NCBI RefSeq assembly: GCF_002741055.1 | Contig: NZ_CP016809.1 | Coordinates: forward strand, 2,378,501 to 2,442,500 | Reading direction: 5' to 3' | Origin: Paenibacillus ihbetae | GTDB lineage: Bacteria; Bacillota; Bacilli; Paenibacillales; Paenibacillaceae | Length of the DNA: 64,000 nt | Shown here: positions 33,332 to 42,511 of the stretch, in pieces | Numbering within the stretch: the stretch's first letter is position 1 | Layout of the letters: the number at the start of each line of letters is the position of its first letter | The notes under the pieces: generated by a model | Seen by the model: the letters and a program-made list of their open reading frames with translations, nothing else | The model's database searches: none | Told to the model about the DNA's origin: nothing | Program-made: the position numbers and the translations under genes

Positions 33332-34180
33332 TTACAGTACGCTTCCGCCATAGAGGAAGCGGTTCTTCCAGGAACTGCTGAAATCGCCTACCAGGACACC
33401 GCCGGACTTTTTGGAGTACGTGTGCAGCAGCTTGTTATCGCCCAAGTAGATCGCTACGTGCGTGATTCGCTGAGTTGCTTTATTCACACCGGCATACGCA
33501 GATGCCGAGGATCCTCTGTAGCTCATAAAGAACACAAGGTCGCCGCGCTTCAGTTGGCTGATGTTGTATACATCGGTTCCCTTATCCTTGATCCATTGAC
33601 CTTGCGTCCGGGAGTTGCCAGGGAGCGTGATGCCTGCCCCGTCCATATATGCGCGGCGTACGAATGCCGAGCAGTCAAAGGTCTTGGTCGAGCTGCGGTT
33701 GGAGCCGAATTCGTATGGTGTGCCCAGGTACTTCATGCCTGCGCTGATGACTTTTTCAACGGTGGCATTGGTGGACGGCTTGGCAGCGCTTTCCGATCCG
33801 CTTCCGGAATTGGAGTTTGAAGAGCCGCTTTTCTGGGTAATGTATTTGGAAGAAGCGTATCCTTGCTTGCCTTCCGAGTTTTTAATCTTATACCATCCCG
33901 AGCTGCTGCCCAGAATTTGAACGCTGTCGCCTTTATAGACACGGTCAACCACCTTGCCCGACGTCGAAGGCTGGCTGCGCATATATACATTCCCGCTTGC
34001 TACACCGCTTGCTCCAGACTGCACGCTTGCAGCAGCAACCTCATTCACAGACCCATATCCGTAAGAACCAAGAACAGCTGCTGAGAGTAGTGCTCCGGCC
34101 ATCAATCGTTTAACACTTGTTTTCGAGAAAATATGAATCTCCCCCGTCTCGTTTGATTTTAGGAATGACGAAATTGTCAT
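33332..34180 (-). CDS. secreted SH3b-NlpC/P60 cell-wall endopeptidase
   Basis: An exported peptidoglycan hydrolase of about 282 residues. A signal peptide (KTSVKRLMAGALLSAAVLGS, cleavage near VAAA-S) is followed by one bacterial SH3 domain (about 65-125, VYMRSQPSTSGKVVDRVYKGD), a serine-rich linker and an NlpC/P60 domain (about 150-282) with catalytic Cys in TFDCSAFVRRAY, His in ITHVAIYLGDN and the third residue in LLHTYSKK. It would cut D-Glu-DAP bonds. The start is uncertain. The ATG used here leaves a long n-region and a weak site. An ATT codon 6 bases after GGGGGAG would give a more normal signal peptide. Confidence 0.88.
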   Translation of the reverse strand: MTISSFLKSNETGEIHIFSKTSVKRLMAGALLSAAVLGSYGYGSVNEVAAASVQSGASGVASGNVYMRSQPSTSGKVVDRVYKGDSVQILGSSSGWYKIKNSEGKQGYASSKYITQKSGSSNSNSGSGSESAAKPSTNATVEKVISAGMKYLGTPYEFGSNRSSTKTFDCSAFVRRAYMDGAGITLPGNSRTQGQWIKDKGTDVYNISQLKRGDLVFFMSYRGSSASAYAGVNKATQRITHVAIYLGDNKLLHTYSKKSGGVLVGDFSSSWKNRFLYGGSVL

Positions 34181-34424
34181 ATTTCGTGATCCCGCAATCA
34201 TTATAGACAGGCTATGTCTCGGGACGCATGCAACTAATTTCATAAAAGGGCATGCCAAGTATTGGTAAGAAGGGGGACTTTAGTCGCTTTTTAGACCTGT
34301 ATTTTGAATAAATTACACATATTTGAAGAAATAAATACCAAAATAACCCATGCCTCCGCAGTGTCCTTGACGGCTCTACGGTATGCTGGGTCTTTATTCT
34401 TACGGTGTATTTGAATGCGGAAGG

Positions 34425-34471
34425 GATAAAATTAGAGCTTGTCCGATCGCTTTCCTATCAGACAAACTCTA
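34425..34471 (-). terminator. terminator of the pirin gene
   Basis: TAGAG-TTGTC-GAT pairs with ATC-GACAA-CTCTA (single-base bulges); on the minus strand AATTTTATCC follows. The remaining spacer (34181-34425) has no gene. Confidence 0.6.
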
Positions 34472-34525
34472 GTTTATCGCACGACTTATATCTTATTCCA
34501 CTACAATTTTGTAATCTTTAGGGCT

Positions 34526-35290
34526 TTATGGCCTTTTGGCGTACAGCCGATACCCAGGATCTTCCGGCACATCGATGAGAATCATCCGCAGATTGTCCTG
34601 AGCCTTTAGGGTTAGCCATTCCCCATCCTCTGATTTCAAGACGACAAAGTCCCGATGATGGAAGACCAGCTCGTCCTCCGCTGAATTGAATTTGCCCTTT
34701 CCCCGAACTGTCAGTGCGGCGGCATACCTACCGGGCTTCAATTCATACTTGGCTTCATGTCCGGCTAAAATCTGAATATCCAGCATCCTTGCATCCACCG
34801 AAACGTCGACCGGGGAACCGCTGCCAATTAACGTCGTCACCGAGCCCCCTTGAATACGATTCACCGGAAACGCGTCCTGCCGATACTGTCGGCTGGCCGG
34901 GTTCTGCTTCAGCGAATCGCGCAGATAAGGCTCAAGCCAAATTTGAAAGCCTTCCGCATCGGGTCCGGTATAATGCTCCTCATGTGTAAGCCCCGAGCCC
35001 GCTCTCATCAGCTGCAGGCCGCCGGCTCCCGTTTCGCCGCGCAGTCCCTGCGAATCCTGATGGACTGCAGTGCCCTGTATCATATAAGTTACGATTTCAA
35101 ATCCTTGATGAGGATGTTCTTCAACAGTGCCTTCGATAGGCGAACGAAACCAAGACCAATAGAATATCGGCCCTACACGATTCACGGCCGATCCTTCCCC
35201 TGTGAGGCCGATCGGCTTCAGCTCCGCAATTCTTCCTCCGTCTAAAGAGCCTTTCCCATAGTTCTCCGGCATATATACTTTGCCTATCAT
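34526..35290 (-). CDS. pirin family protein
   Basis: A 254-residue bicupin. The metal-binding motif HPHQGFEIVTYM (about 59-70) with a second histidine/glutamate pair (SGLTHEEHY, about 100-108) is the iron site of pirins, some of which act as quercetin dioxygenases. The C-terminal cupin lacks clear ligands, as usual. Substrate unknown. It stands alone, divergent from the two-component system at 35530. Confidence 0.9.
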   Translation of the reverse strand: MIGKVYMPENYGKGSLDGGRIAELKPIGLTGEGSAVNRVGPIFYWSWFRSPIEGTVEEHPHQGFEIVTYMIQGTAVHQDSQGLRGETGAGGLQLMRAGSGLTHEEHYTGPDAEGFQIWLEPYLRDSLKQNPASRQYRQDAFPVNRIQGGSVTTLIGSGSPVDVSVDARMLDIQILAGHEAKYELKPGRYAAALTVRGKGKFNSAEDELVFHHRDFVVLKSEDGEWLTLKAQDNLRMILIDVPEDPGYRLYAKRP

Positions 35291-35440
35291 GTTCAGTCTC
35301 CCCCTTTACCTATTCCCCAAATTCCCTATGAACAGGTGACTTTCCCAGATTAATTCGGCTTCAAGATAGCATCGCTGATAACAGATTATATATCAACATC
35401 CTATTTTTCCCTGTATCCGTTTTAATGCAGCAGTCTATTT

Positions 35441-35494
35441 TTTAGTTTTTTTTCAGGTTAGGTTCAGCTGGTCTTCAGTTAGACTGCTTATGAT
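35441..35494 (+). promoter_or_regulatory. promoter with three TTCAG direct repeats at 11-bp period (response-regulator operator)
   Basis: TTCAG starts at 35452, 35463 and 35474, exactly 11 bases apart, with a related TTTAG at 35441. A -10 box TATGAT follows at 35489-35494, 36 bases before the regulator start. Direct repeats with one helical-turn spacing over the -35 region are how OmpR/PhoB-type regulators bind, so this promoter is probably controlled by the regulator encoded next to it. Confidence 0.55.
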
Positions 35495-35529
35495 AGGCTT
35501 AGCTAATTGATAGGGGAGCGCTGCAAGCG

Positions 35530-36216
35530 ATGGAAACATTCAACGGTATTCGTATATTGCTCGTCGATGACGAGCCGCATATCCTGCAATTTTTGGAGCT
35601 GGGATTACTTAATGAGGGCTTTGATGTAAAGACGGCATTTGACGGGGAGAGCGCAATGGCTGCCGCTTACGGCTACCGGCCGCATGTCATCATTCTCGAT
35701 ATCATGATGCCCGGTACCGACGGCTTAACGGTGTGCCGACGGTTGAAAGAGGAAGAAGCGGATATTGCGATCATCATGCTGACGGCGAAGGATGAAATCG
35801 ATGACCGCGTCAAAGGACTCTTAATCGGGGCCGATGATTATATGGCCAAACCGTTCAGCTTCGAGGAGCTGCTTGCCCGCATCCAGGCACGGCTTCGCAA
35901 TCAGTTCCCCGGCCTGCTCGGAGAAATTCGGCTGGGGCCGTTTGTCATTGACGATCGCAAGAAGGAGATCGCCTTTCGCGGAGAGGCGCTTGGGTTGTCG
36001 CCTACGGAGTATAAGCTGCTGAAGCTGCTTGTAACCAAGCACGGCACCGTGCTCAGCAAGGCGAATATTTTGAATATCGTATGGAACTATGATTTCGGCG
36101 GAGAGGATAATATCGTCGAAGTGTATATCCGATCGCTGCGGGAGAAGCTGGGGGACAAGGAGCATCGCATCATCCGGACCCTGCGCGGAGCCGGATACCG
36201 GGTGGACTTGCCATGA
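35530..36216 (+). CDS. OmpR-family response regulator
   Basis: A 228-residue regulator. The receiver domain has the acidic pocket VDDE (12-15), phosphoacceptor Asp57 (LDIMMPGTDG), Thr in MLTAKD and Lys in YMAKPF. The winged-helix DNA-binding domain (about 130-226) ends with VYIRSLREKLGDKEHRIIRT and RGAGYRVDLP. It overlaps the downstream kinase by four bases (ATGA), so the pair is translationally coupled. The stimulus is unknown. Confidence 0.92.
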   Translation: METFNGIRILLVDDEPHILQFLELGLLNEGFDVKTAFDGESAMAAAYGYRPHVIILDIMMPGTDGLTVCRRLKEEEADIAIIMLTAKDEIDDRVKGLLIGADDYMAKPFSFEELLARIQARLRNQFPGLLGEIRLGPFVIDDRKKEIAFRGEALGLSPTEYKLLKLLVTKHGTVLSKANILNIVWNYDFGGEDNIVEVYIRSLREKLGDKEHRIIRTLRGAGYRVDLP

Positions 36217-37775
36217 GCCGGCAACAGCAGGTCAAGCGGCGGCTGCGGCTCAGAGGGCCGGGTTCGCTGCGTATGCAGCTGCTGTCCAGATCCCTCCTCG
36301 TCCTCGCCGTGCTGCTGATTCTGATCGGCACGCTGCAATATGTCTGGATGAAGAACGCCATGCTGCAGAACCAGGCGGAAGCGCTGACCCTGCAGCTTCG
36401 CGCGATCCCAAGGGAGATCTGGGATCCGGATCCCGATAACGCCGCGCGGCATGCGATGCCCCGCCCCGGCACGGACAATACGGCGGACGAAACGACGGAC
36501 GAATCGAACGGTTCGGCGGGGAATGCAGGCAAGGGATGGACAACTCCCCCGCGTTCGGAAAGACCTCTGATGTTTCTGCCGAACATGTCCCTTGCCCGGA
36601 TCGAAACGAACGGCAGCCATACCGATCTGTCCTCGGACAGCAGCGGACGGACCGCTCCCAAGCTATCGTCCGATACCTACAGTCAAATCCTTCAGGAGTT
36701 CCAGGAGCACCGGCCCGTGAAATACAAGGTTGTCGACGATGCCGATGGCAACGAGCAGCTGATCGTGTTCCGGCCGCTTGGAGGCCCCGAATCCCTTACC
36801 GGCCTGCTTCAGCTCGGGATCGACACGGACGCGCTGCATGCCGTGCTGATGCGGCAGCTCATCATCTTCGCCCTGCTTGCCCTTCTCGCGATGGCGGGCG
36901 GCGCGGCGTTGTATCTGCCTCTGCTTCGCCGGACGCTCCTGCCTCTGAACCGGATCGTGGATACGGTCAAGAGCACCGATGCCGGGAATCTGGCGGAACG
37001 GTTTCCGGCATCCCAAGGCCAGCAGGAAATCGACCGTCTGGCCGAGTCGTTCAACGGCATGCTCGAACGGCTGGAGCATGCTTTCGAAGCCGAACGGGAG
37101 GCGAAAGAGCACATGCGGCGGTTTGTTGCCGATGCTTCGCATGAGCTGCGAACGCCGCTTACCTCCATACACGGCTTCCTGGAAGTGTTGCTGCGCGGGG
37201 CAGCCGATCACCCGGAACAGCTGCATGCGGCGCTGTCCAGCATGCACGGGGAATCCAGGAGGATGAAGAAGCTGGTCGAGGATCTGCTGCTGCTGGCCAA
37301 GCTTGACCAGAGGCCGAAGCTTCAGGTTCAGCAGGCAAGACTGGATCAGCTGCTCCGCGAGATGGAACCGCATTTACGAATGCTCGCCCGGAACAGAACC
37401 GCAGCGTTCCAGACTCTTCCTGTCCAAGGGCGCTGCGATCCCGACAAGCTGAAGCAGGTCGTCTACAACCTGTTCCAAAACGCGGTTCAGCACACCGATC
37501 CAAGCGATGGCGTCATTACCGTGTCCTTGAAGCAGCAAGGGGATCGCGCCGTGCTCACCGTAAGCGACAACGGGCCCGGCATTCCGGAGGAGCATCTTCC
37601 CCATCTGTTCGAGCGCTTTTACCGCATTGATCGTTCAAGAGCCCGCATCCAGGGCGGGGCCGGACTCGGACTGGCCATTGCCCATTCCATCATGGCTGCG
37701 CACGACGGCAGCTTGTCCGTCGCCAGCACCCTCGGTGAGGGAACTGCATTTTGCGCGGAATGGCCGTCGGAATAG
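36213..37775 (+). CDS. HAMP sensor histidine kinase
   Basis: A 520-residue partner of the preceding regulator. TM1 is at about 25-45, followed by an extracytoplasmic sensor (46-215) that includes a hydrophilic Asp/Thr/Gly-rich stretch, TM2 at about 218-240, HAMP (ending RFPASQGQQEIDRLAESFN), HisKA with His in DASHELRTPLTSIHG, and HATPase with NLFQNAVQHT, DNGPGIPEEH and GAGLGLAIAHS. The sensor has no domain I recognise. Complete, ending in a normal ATPase domain. Confidence 0.92.
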   Translation: MSRQQQVKRRLRLRGPGSLRMQLLSRSLLVLAVLLILIGTLQYVWMKNAMLQNQAEALTLQLRAIPREIWDPDPDNAARHAMPRPGTDNTADETTDESNGSAGNAGKGWTTPPRSERPLMFLPNMSLARIETNGSHTDLSSDSSGRTAPKLSSDTYSQILQEFQEHRPVKYKVVDDADGNEQLIVFRPLGGPESLTGLLQLGIDTDALHAVLMRQLIIFALLALLAMAGGAALYLPLLRRTLLPLNRIVDTVKSTDAGNLAERFPASQGQQEIDRLAESFNGMLERLEHAFEAEREAKEHMRRFVADASHELRTPLTSIHGFLEVLLRGAADHPEQLHAALSSMHGESRRMKKLVEDLLLLAKLDQRPKLQVQQARLDQLLREMEPHLRMLARNRTAAFQTLPVQGRCDPDKLKQVVYNLFQNAVQHTDPSDGVITVSLKQQGDRAVLTVSDNGPGIPEEHLPHLFERFYRIDRSRARIQGGAGLGLAIAHSIMAAHDGSLSVASTLGEGTAFCAEWPSE

Positions 37776-37851
37776 GGGCCTAAGCGAGAGAGACTCCATC
37801 GTTCTTCCCATTAGCGCTCGTGAGGCCTTGTGGCCATACAGCAAACCTGCA

Positions 37852-37910
37852 TAGGGCTGTCTCCAGGGTTTTCATTTTTAAAAATCCTGTTGGACAGTCT
37901 CTTTGTTTTT
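37852..37910 (+). terminator. terminator between the two two-component systems
   Basis: CTGTC...CAGG pairs with CCTG...GGACAG (imperfect), followed by TCTCTTTGTTTTT. Confidence 0.6.
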
Positions 37911-37980
37911 CCCTGCAACCTGACAATTTGGTACAATAACAAACGTTAGAACAATGTCAATTGAAGGGAATTTTATCGAT

Positions 37981-38682
37981 ATGTTCAAAATCTTGATTGT
38001 TGAGGACGACACCCGCCTCGTCAGCCTGCTGAAAGAGCATCTTCATAAATTCGGATATACGACCCAGTCCGTTGATGATTTCGAAATGGTCCGCGATCAA
38101 TTCGAGGAATTCGATCCCCATCTCGTGCTGCTGGATATCAATCTGCCCAAGTACGACGGCTATTACTGGTGCCGTCAGTTCCGGAGCCTCTCCACCTGCC
38201 CGATTATTTTCATTTCGGCCCGCGACGGGAAGATGGACCAGGTGATGGCGCTTGAAAACGGTGCGGACGATTACATTACCAAGCCGTTCGATTACGAGAT
38301 CGCCATGGCCAAGATCAAGAGCCAGCTTCGCCGCGCTTATGGCTCCTACGCTGCCGGGCAGAACGAACGGACGCTGTCGGTATCCGGCCTTACGCTGGAT
38401 GTCGAGCGCCTCTCCCTATCGCTGGATCAGGCTCATACCGAGCTCAGCCATACGGAGGCGAAAATTTTGGACGAGCTGATGAAGAAGCCCGAGCAGGTTG
38501 TCAGCCGCGACCGCCTGCTAGAGAAGATCTGGGATGACCAGGCCTTCGTTGATGATAATACGCTAAATGTGTACATTACCCGGGTCCGCAAAAAACTGGC
38601 GGCGCTTGGCATCCAAGAAGGACTCCAAACCGTACGCGGACGCGGCTACCGCCTCATGCCGAGCTGGAGGGATGACGCATGA
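37981..38682 (+). CDS. bceR: BceR-type response regulator
   Basis: A 233-residue OmpR-family regulator of the BceR group, starting MFKILIVEDDTRLVSLLKEHL. Phosphoacceptor Asp52 lies in LLDINLPKYDGYYWCRQFR, a text characteristic of BceR/LiaR-like antibiotic-sensing systems. The DNA-binding wing reads DNTLNVYITRVRKKLAALGI and RGRGYRL. It would be phosphorylated by BceS when BceAB meets peptide antibiotics such as bacitracin. AAGGG is 12 bases upstream of the chosen ATG; an ATG nine codons earlier has no site. Confidence 0.9.
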   Translation: MFKILIVEDDTRLVSLLKEHLHKFGYTTQSVDDFEMVRDQFEEFDPHLVLLDINLPKYDGYYWCRQFRSLSTCPIIFISARDGKMDQVMALENGADDYITKPFDYEIAMAKIKSQLRRAYGSYAAGQNERTLSVSGLTLDVERLSLSLDQAHTELSHTEAKILDELMKKPEQVVSRDRLLEKIWDDQAFVDDNTLNVYITRVRKKLAALGIQEGLQTVRGRGYRLMPSWRDDA

Positions 38683-39674
38683 GACTGTTCCTGCAAGAGC
38701 AGCGTCCATTGATCGTCGTCTACATCGCCCAGCTGCTGCTCGTATCGCTTATCTACCGGCTCGACGGCTACCGCAACGGCAAGGTCGTCCTGTACGCCTG
38801 CATGATCAGTCTCATATTGCTGCTGGGCTATTTGGCATTCCGCTATATCGCCAACCGTTCCTTCTACCGCCGGCTTGCCCAGCCGATCACGGGCGAAGCC
38901 GTTACCGGCGAATCCTCTGCCGAATCCTCCCATACGCCGCTTGCCGAAGCCCTGCAGCAGCTTCTGCGCAGCCAATTCCGCCAGTACTCGACCGAACTGC
39001 ATAACTATAAGCATAAAATCGAGGGACATCTCCACTTTATCAACCAGTGGGCACATCAGATGAAAACACCGATCTCGGTCATCCACCTGATCCTTCAGGA
39101 TGATGACGATCCGCGCTTCGCCGCGATCGGCGACGAGCTGGACCGGCTCAAAAAAGGCCTCGACCTTGTCTTATACACCGCTAGGCTCGATACCTTCGAG
39201 CATGATTTCTATGTTGAGCAGCTGCAGCTGGAGCAGGTCGTCCGCGGGGTAACCTCCGAACAGAAACGGCTGTTCATCCGGCGCCGCATTTATCCGGCCG
39301 TCAGGATCGAGAGCGGTTTGACGGCCGCCTCGGACGAGAAGTGGCTTTCCTTCGTGCTGACGCAGATTTTGACGAACGCCGTCCGATATACGCTGAAGGA
39401 GCAAGGCACGATCCATCTGACCGGCTATGCGCGGGGCGAGCAGGCCGTGCTGGAAATCCGGGATGAAGGCATAGGCATTCCCGCAAGCGACTTGCCGCGC
39501 GTCTATGACCCTTACTTCACCGGAGAGAACGGCCGCCGGTTCCAGGAGTCGACCGGCATGGGGCTCTATCTCGTGAAGCAGATCCTGGACAAGCTCGGTC
39601 ATGCCTTGGAGATTGAATCCAAGGTGGGCGAAGGCACCACGGTCCGCATCATTTTTGAACGTTCTGATCGCTAA
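38679..39674 (+). CDS. bceS: BceS-type intramembrane-sensing histidine kinase
   Basis: A 331-residue kinase with two close membrane helices (about 10-28 and 38-56), almost no extracellular loop and no own sensor. This is the hallmark of kinases that read the flux of a partner BceAB transporter. His126 is in INQWAHQMKTPISVI. The ATPase domain has the N-box TQILTNAVRYT, DEGIGIPASD and TGMGLYLVKQI. It overlaps bceR by four bases. Confidence 0.92.
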   Translation: MRLFLQEQRPLIVVYIAQLLLVSLIYRLDGYRNGKVVLYACMISLILLLGYLAFRYIANRSFYRRLAQPITGEAVTGESSAESSHTPLAEALQQLLRSQFRQYSTELHNYKHKIEGHLHFINQWAHQMKTPISVIHLILQDDDDPRFAAIGDELDRLKKGLDLVLYTARLDTFEHDFYVEQLQLEQVVRGVTSEQKRLFIRRRIYPAVRIESGLTAASDEKWLSFVLTQILTNAVRYTLKEQGTIHLTGYARGEQAVLEIRDEGIGIPASDLPRVYDPYFTGENGRRFQESTGMGLYLVKQILDKLGHALEIESKVGEGTTVRIIFERSDR

Positions 39675-39679
39675 TAAAC

Positions 39680-39745
39680 CTTACAAGGTTGTAAGGAAAC
39701 TGTAAGTTACGGACATGGCGGAGCCGGATGCAGGTATTTTACAAT
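39680..39745 (+). promoter_or_regulatory. BceR-box promoter of bceAB
   Basis: CTTACAAGGTTGTAAG (39680-39695) is a perfect palindrome containing TTACA-N4-TGTAA, the known BceR-type consensus TNACA-N4-TGTAA. A half site TGTAAG follows at about 39701. A -10 box TACAAT is at 39740-39745, with no recognisable -35, as expected for an activated promoter. It lies between bceS and bceA. Confidence 0.75.
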
Positions 39746-39773
39746 GATAGCAACGTACACAAGGAGTGAAGTT

Positions 39774-40544
39774 ATGCCGATCCTTAGCGTCAAGCATCTA
39801 TCCAAAATCTATGAAGGCAAGGTGGCGTTCCAAGCGCTGAACAACATTCACTTCGCGGTTGAAAAAGGAGAGTTCGTCGGGATCATGGGCCCATCCGGCA
39901 GCGGCAAAACGACGCTGCTGAACCTGATCGCTACCATCGACCAGCCGACAGCGGGCGAGGTCATCATCGGAGGACGCAATCCCCACCTCCTTAACCGGAC
40001 CGAGATGGCCCTGTTCCGGCGGCGGGAGCTGGGCTTCGTGTTCCAGCATTTCAACCTGCTCGATACGTTGACAATCGAGGAAAATATCGTGCTGCCGCTA
40101 ACCATGGAGGGGATGCCTTTACATGAAATGGAAGCGAAACTGAAACGAATTTGCGGGCAGCTCGCCCTCGAGCCCATTCTGCACAAGCGCACGTATGAAA
40201 TCTCCGGGGGACAGATGCAGCGGACCGCCATTGCCCGCGCGCTCATTCAAGCTCCGTCCCTCATCCTGGCCGACGAGCCGACAGGGAATCTGGATTCCAA
40301 GGCATCCAAGGACGTCATGCAGACCTTGTCCGCAGCCAGCCGGGAGGCCTCCGCCACCGTGCTGATGGTCACGCACGATCCGGTTGCCGCCAGCTATTGC
40401 GACCGCGTCTTGTTCATCAAGGACGGGCAATTATATAATGAAATGTATTGCGGCGACAACCGCCAGGCTTTTTTCCAGAAAATTATCGATATGCTCGCCC
40501 TGCTGGGAGGAGGAAGCCATGACCTTTCGACAATTCGCTTTTAG
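39774..40544 (+). CDS. bceA: BceA-type ABC ATPase (peptide antibiotic detoxification)
   Basis: A 256-residue ATPase with Walker A GPSGSGKTT, Q-loop FVFQHFNLLDTLT, signature ISGGQMQR, Walker B LILADEPTGNLD and switch His in MVTHDP. The carboxy-terminal GQLYNEMYCGDNRQAFFQKI is typical of BceA. It energises BceB, which frees lipid-carrier targets from bacitracin-like peptides and signals to BceS. AAGGAG is 7 bases before the ATG. Its end overlaps bceB by 26 bases. Confidence 0.93.
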   Translation: MPILSVKHLSKIYEGKVAFQALNNIHFAVEKGEFVGIMGPSGSGKTTLLNLIATIDQPTAGEVIIGGRNPHLLNRTEMALFRRRELGFVFQHFNLLDTLTIEENIVLPLTMEGMPLHEMEAKLKRICGQLALEPILHKRTYEISGGQMQRTAIARALIQAPSLILADEPTGNLDSKASKDVMQTLSAASREASATVLMVTHDPVAASYCDRVLFIKDGQLYNEMYCGDNRQAFFQKIIDMLALLGGGSHDLSTIRF

Positions 40545-42456
40545 AAATGTCTTGAGGAATAAAAGAACGTATGCAGCCTACTTCCTGAGCAGTGCGTTTT
40601 CCGTCATGATTTTCTTTGTATGCTCCCTGTTCTTGTTTCACCCGGAGCTTTCTGAGCAAATGTTCTATCCGGTTGTTATTCAGGCCATGGTCGGCGCCGA
40701 GCTGATTATGTACGTGTTCTCGTTCTTCTTCGTGCTGTATTCGGTCGGAGCCTTTTTGAAGACGCGCAAGCGCGAGTTCGGCATTTTGTTCATGCATGGC
40801 ATGACCGACCGCCAGTTCAACCAGATGGTGTTCCTGGAAAATATGATCATCGGCATCAGCGCCATTACGACCGGGATCTTGTCCGGCATCATCACCGGCA
40901 AGCTGTTCCTCATGGCCGGCTCGGCTTTTCTCGGGGTGCCTCCCCTGCCGTTTCGCCTGTCGCTGCGGGCGCTGGGTCTGACCGTCGCCAGCTATGTGCT
41001 GCTGTTCATCGTGATTTCGCTGTTCACCTCCAGGCTCATGCGGCCCAAGGCGCTCATCGACTTGTTTCAATCCGGTCAGCGTCCGAAGACAGCTCCGAAG
41101 ACGTCGCCCTGGCTGTCCGTTCTCGCAGCCGTCCTGCTGATCGTCAGCTACACGCTGGCGGCCACGACCACGGCGTCTACGCTTGCCCTGCGGATGTTCC
41201 CGGTAACCTTGATGACGATGCTCGGCACCTACCTGCTCTATTCGCAGCTTGGCGTAGCCTTGGTGCGGCGAATGAAGAACAGCCGCCGTTTCACCTGGAA
41301 ACGGACCAAGCTAATCCTGCTGTCCAGCCTGCACTACAGGCTGAAGGACAATGCACAGATGTTTGCCATGGTCACCATCGTGCTGGCCGTCTCGTTCTGC
41401 TCGGTGGGCGTGTTCGCCTCCATCCCGGTGCTTACGAAGCAATTTAACGAGGATTTCCCTGCCGCCATCGGCTACATCGCCAAGGAAGGAAACACCTCCG
41501 AGCGCGAGCATCTTCAGACCATCCGCCAAGAGCTGGATGAACGAAAAATACCGTTTGAAACGCTGTCGTTTCACGTTAAATATACCGAAGCCAAGACTGA
41601 TTCCGCCCGGCCCGAGGTCCCGCTCACCCTGCTGTCCTTCTCCGACTACAAGGAGGCTGTCCGGATGGCCGGCCTGCCGTTTAACGAGCCTCCGCTGGAG
41701 GCTGACGCTGCCCTTGTCCTTGTCGCATCGCAGAACGACCGGGCCTATATCCGGACGCGGCACCATGTATCGTATCAAATTCCGGATACCGATATCCGGC
41801 TGCGCGAGGTCGGGTATTCGGAGCATGCCGGCATCCCGGAATATTTGCTTCCGAAGATGGATGGCGACGACCGCTTCGGCGGTCTGGTCATCAGCGATGA
41901 CATGTTTGAGCGCATCCCTCCTTCCCGGACGGAGCGGTACACCGGCTTTTACACCGAGGATTTCCGGCAGACGGAGGGCGTCGCATCCCAGCTTGCGCCC
42001 AGAGGGGCCGTCCGTTATGAAATGAACCGTCCTTACGCGCTTACCGTAAGCGGGACCCTCTTCGCCCTGCGCGACAGCCTGTATAATATGCTGCTTTTTG
42101 CCGCTTTGCTCGTCGGAACCGTATTTTTTATCGCCGCCGGCAGCTTCCTGTATTTCCGCCTGTATGCCGATCTTGACTATGACCGCAGGCATTATGCCAC
42201 CATCTCGCGGCTCGGCATGACGGACAGGGAGTTTCGGCGAATCGTCACCGGACAGCTGGCGCTGCTCTTTTTCGTTCCGATCGGGCTTGCGATCACGCAC
42301 AGCATCTTTGCGTTCATTGCGCTGCAAAGCTACTTCTATCTATCCATCGCGGCTGAGATGGGTATCGTGCTGCTGAGCTTCCTGATGATGCAGATCCTGT
42401 ACTTCTACTTTATTCGAAGCCAGTATTTGCGCAAGCTGAAGCAGACCCTGATCTAA
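40519..42456 (+). CDS. bceB: BceB-type ABC permease with large extracellular domain
   Basis: A 645-residue permease beginning MTFRQFAFRNVLRNKRTYAAYFLSS, the BceB family N-terminus. Ten membrane helices are expected, with a large extracellular domain of about 200 residues (roughly 310-510, DFPAAIGYIAKEGNTSEREH onward) between helices 7 and 8, the part that determines antibiotic sensing. FtsX-like segments flank it (KTRKREFGILFMHGMT and HYATISRLGMTDREF). GGGAGGAGG precedes the ATG inside the end of bceA. Confidence 0.93.
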   Translation: MTFRQFAFRNVLRNKRTYAAYFLSSAFSVMIFFVCSLFLFHPELSEQMFYPVVIQAMVGAELIMYVFSFFFVLYSVGAFLKTRKREFGILFMHGMTDRQFNQMVFLENMIIGISAITTGILSGIITGKLFLMAGSAFLGVPPLPFRLSLRALGLTVASYVLLFIVISLFTSRLMRPKALIDLFQSGQRPKTAPKTSPWLSVLAAVLLIVSYTLAATTTASTLALRMFPVTLMTMLGTYLLYSQLGVALVRRMKNSRRFTWKRTKLILLSSLHYRLKDNAQMFAMVTIVLAVSFCSVGVFASIPVLTKQFNEDFPAAIGYIAKEGNTSEREHLQTIRQELDERKIPFETLSFHVKYTEAKTDSARPEVPLTLLSFSDYKEAVRMAGLPFNEPPLEADAALVLVASQNDRAYIRTRHHVSYQIPDTDIRLREVGYSEHAGIPEYLLPKMDGDDRFGGLVISDDMFERIPPSRTERYTGFYTEDFRQTEGVASQLAPRGAVRYEMNRPYALTVSGTLFALRDSLYNMLLFAALLVGTVFFIAAGSFLYFRLYADLDYDRRHYATISRLGMTDREFRRIVTGQLALLFFVPIGLAITHSIFAFIALQSYFYLSIAAEMGIVLLSFLMMQILYFYFIRSQYLRKLKQTLI

Positions 42457-42511
42457 GGGGATCAGCGATCGACGCTCCCAGGCCTTTAACTATGTGAAAG
42501 AGGTGTAACTT

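Noticed and set aside
41311-42327. Long minus-strand frame inside bceB
   Set aside because: The plus-strand gene is a complete BceB with operon structure; the antisense frame has low-information, charged composition.
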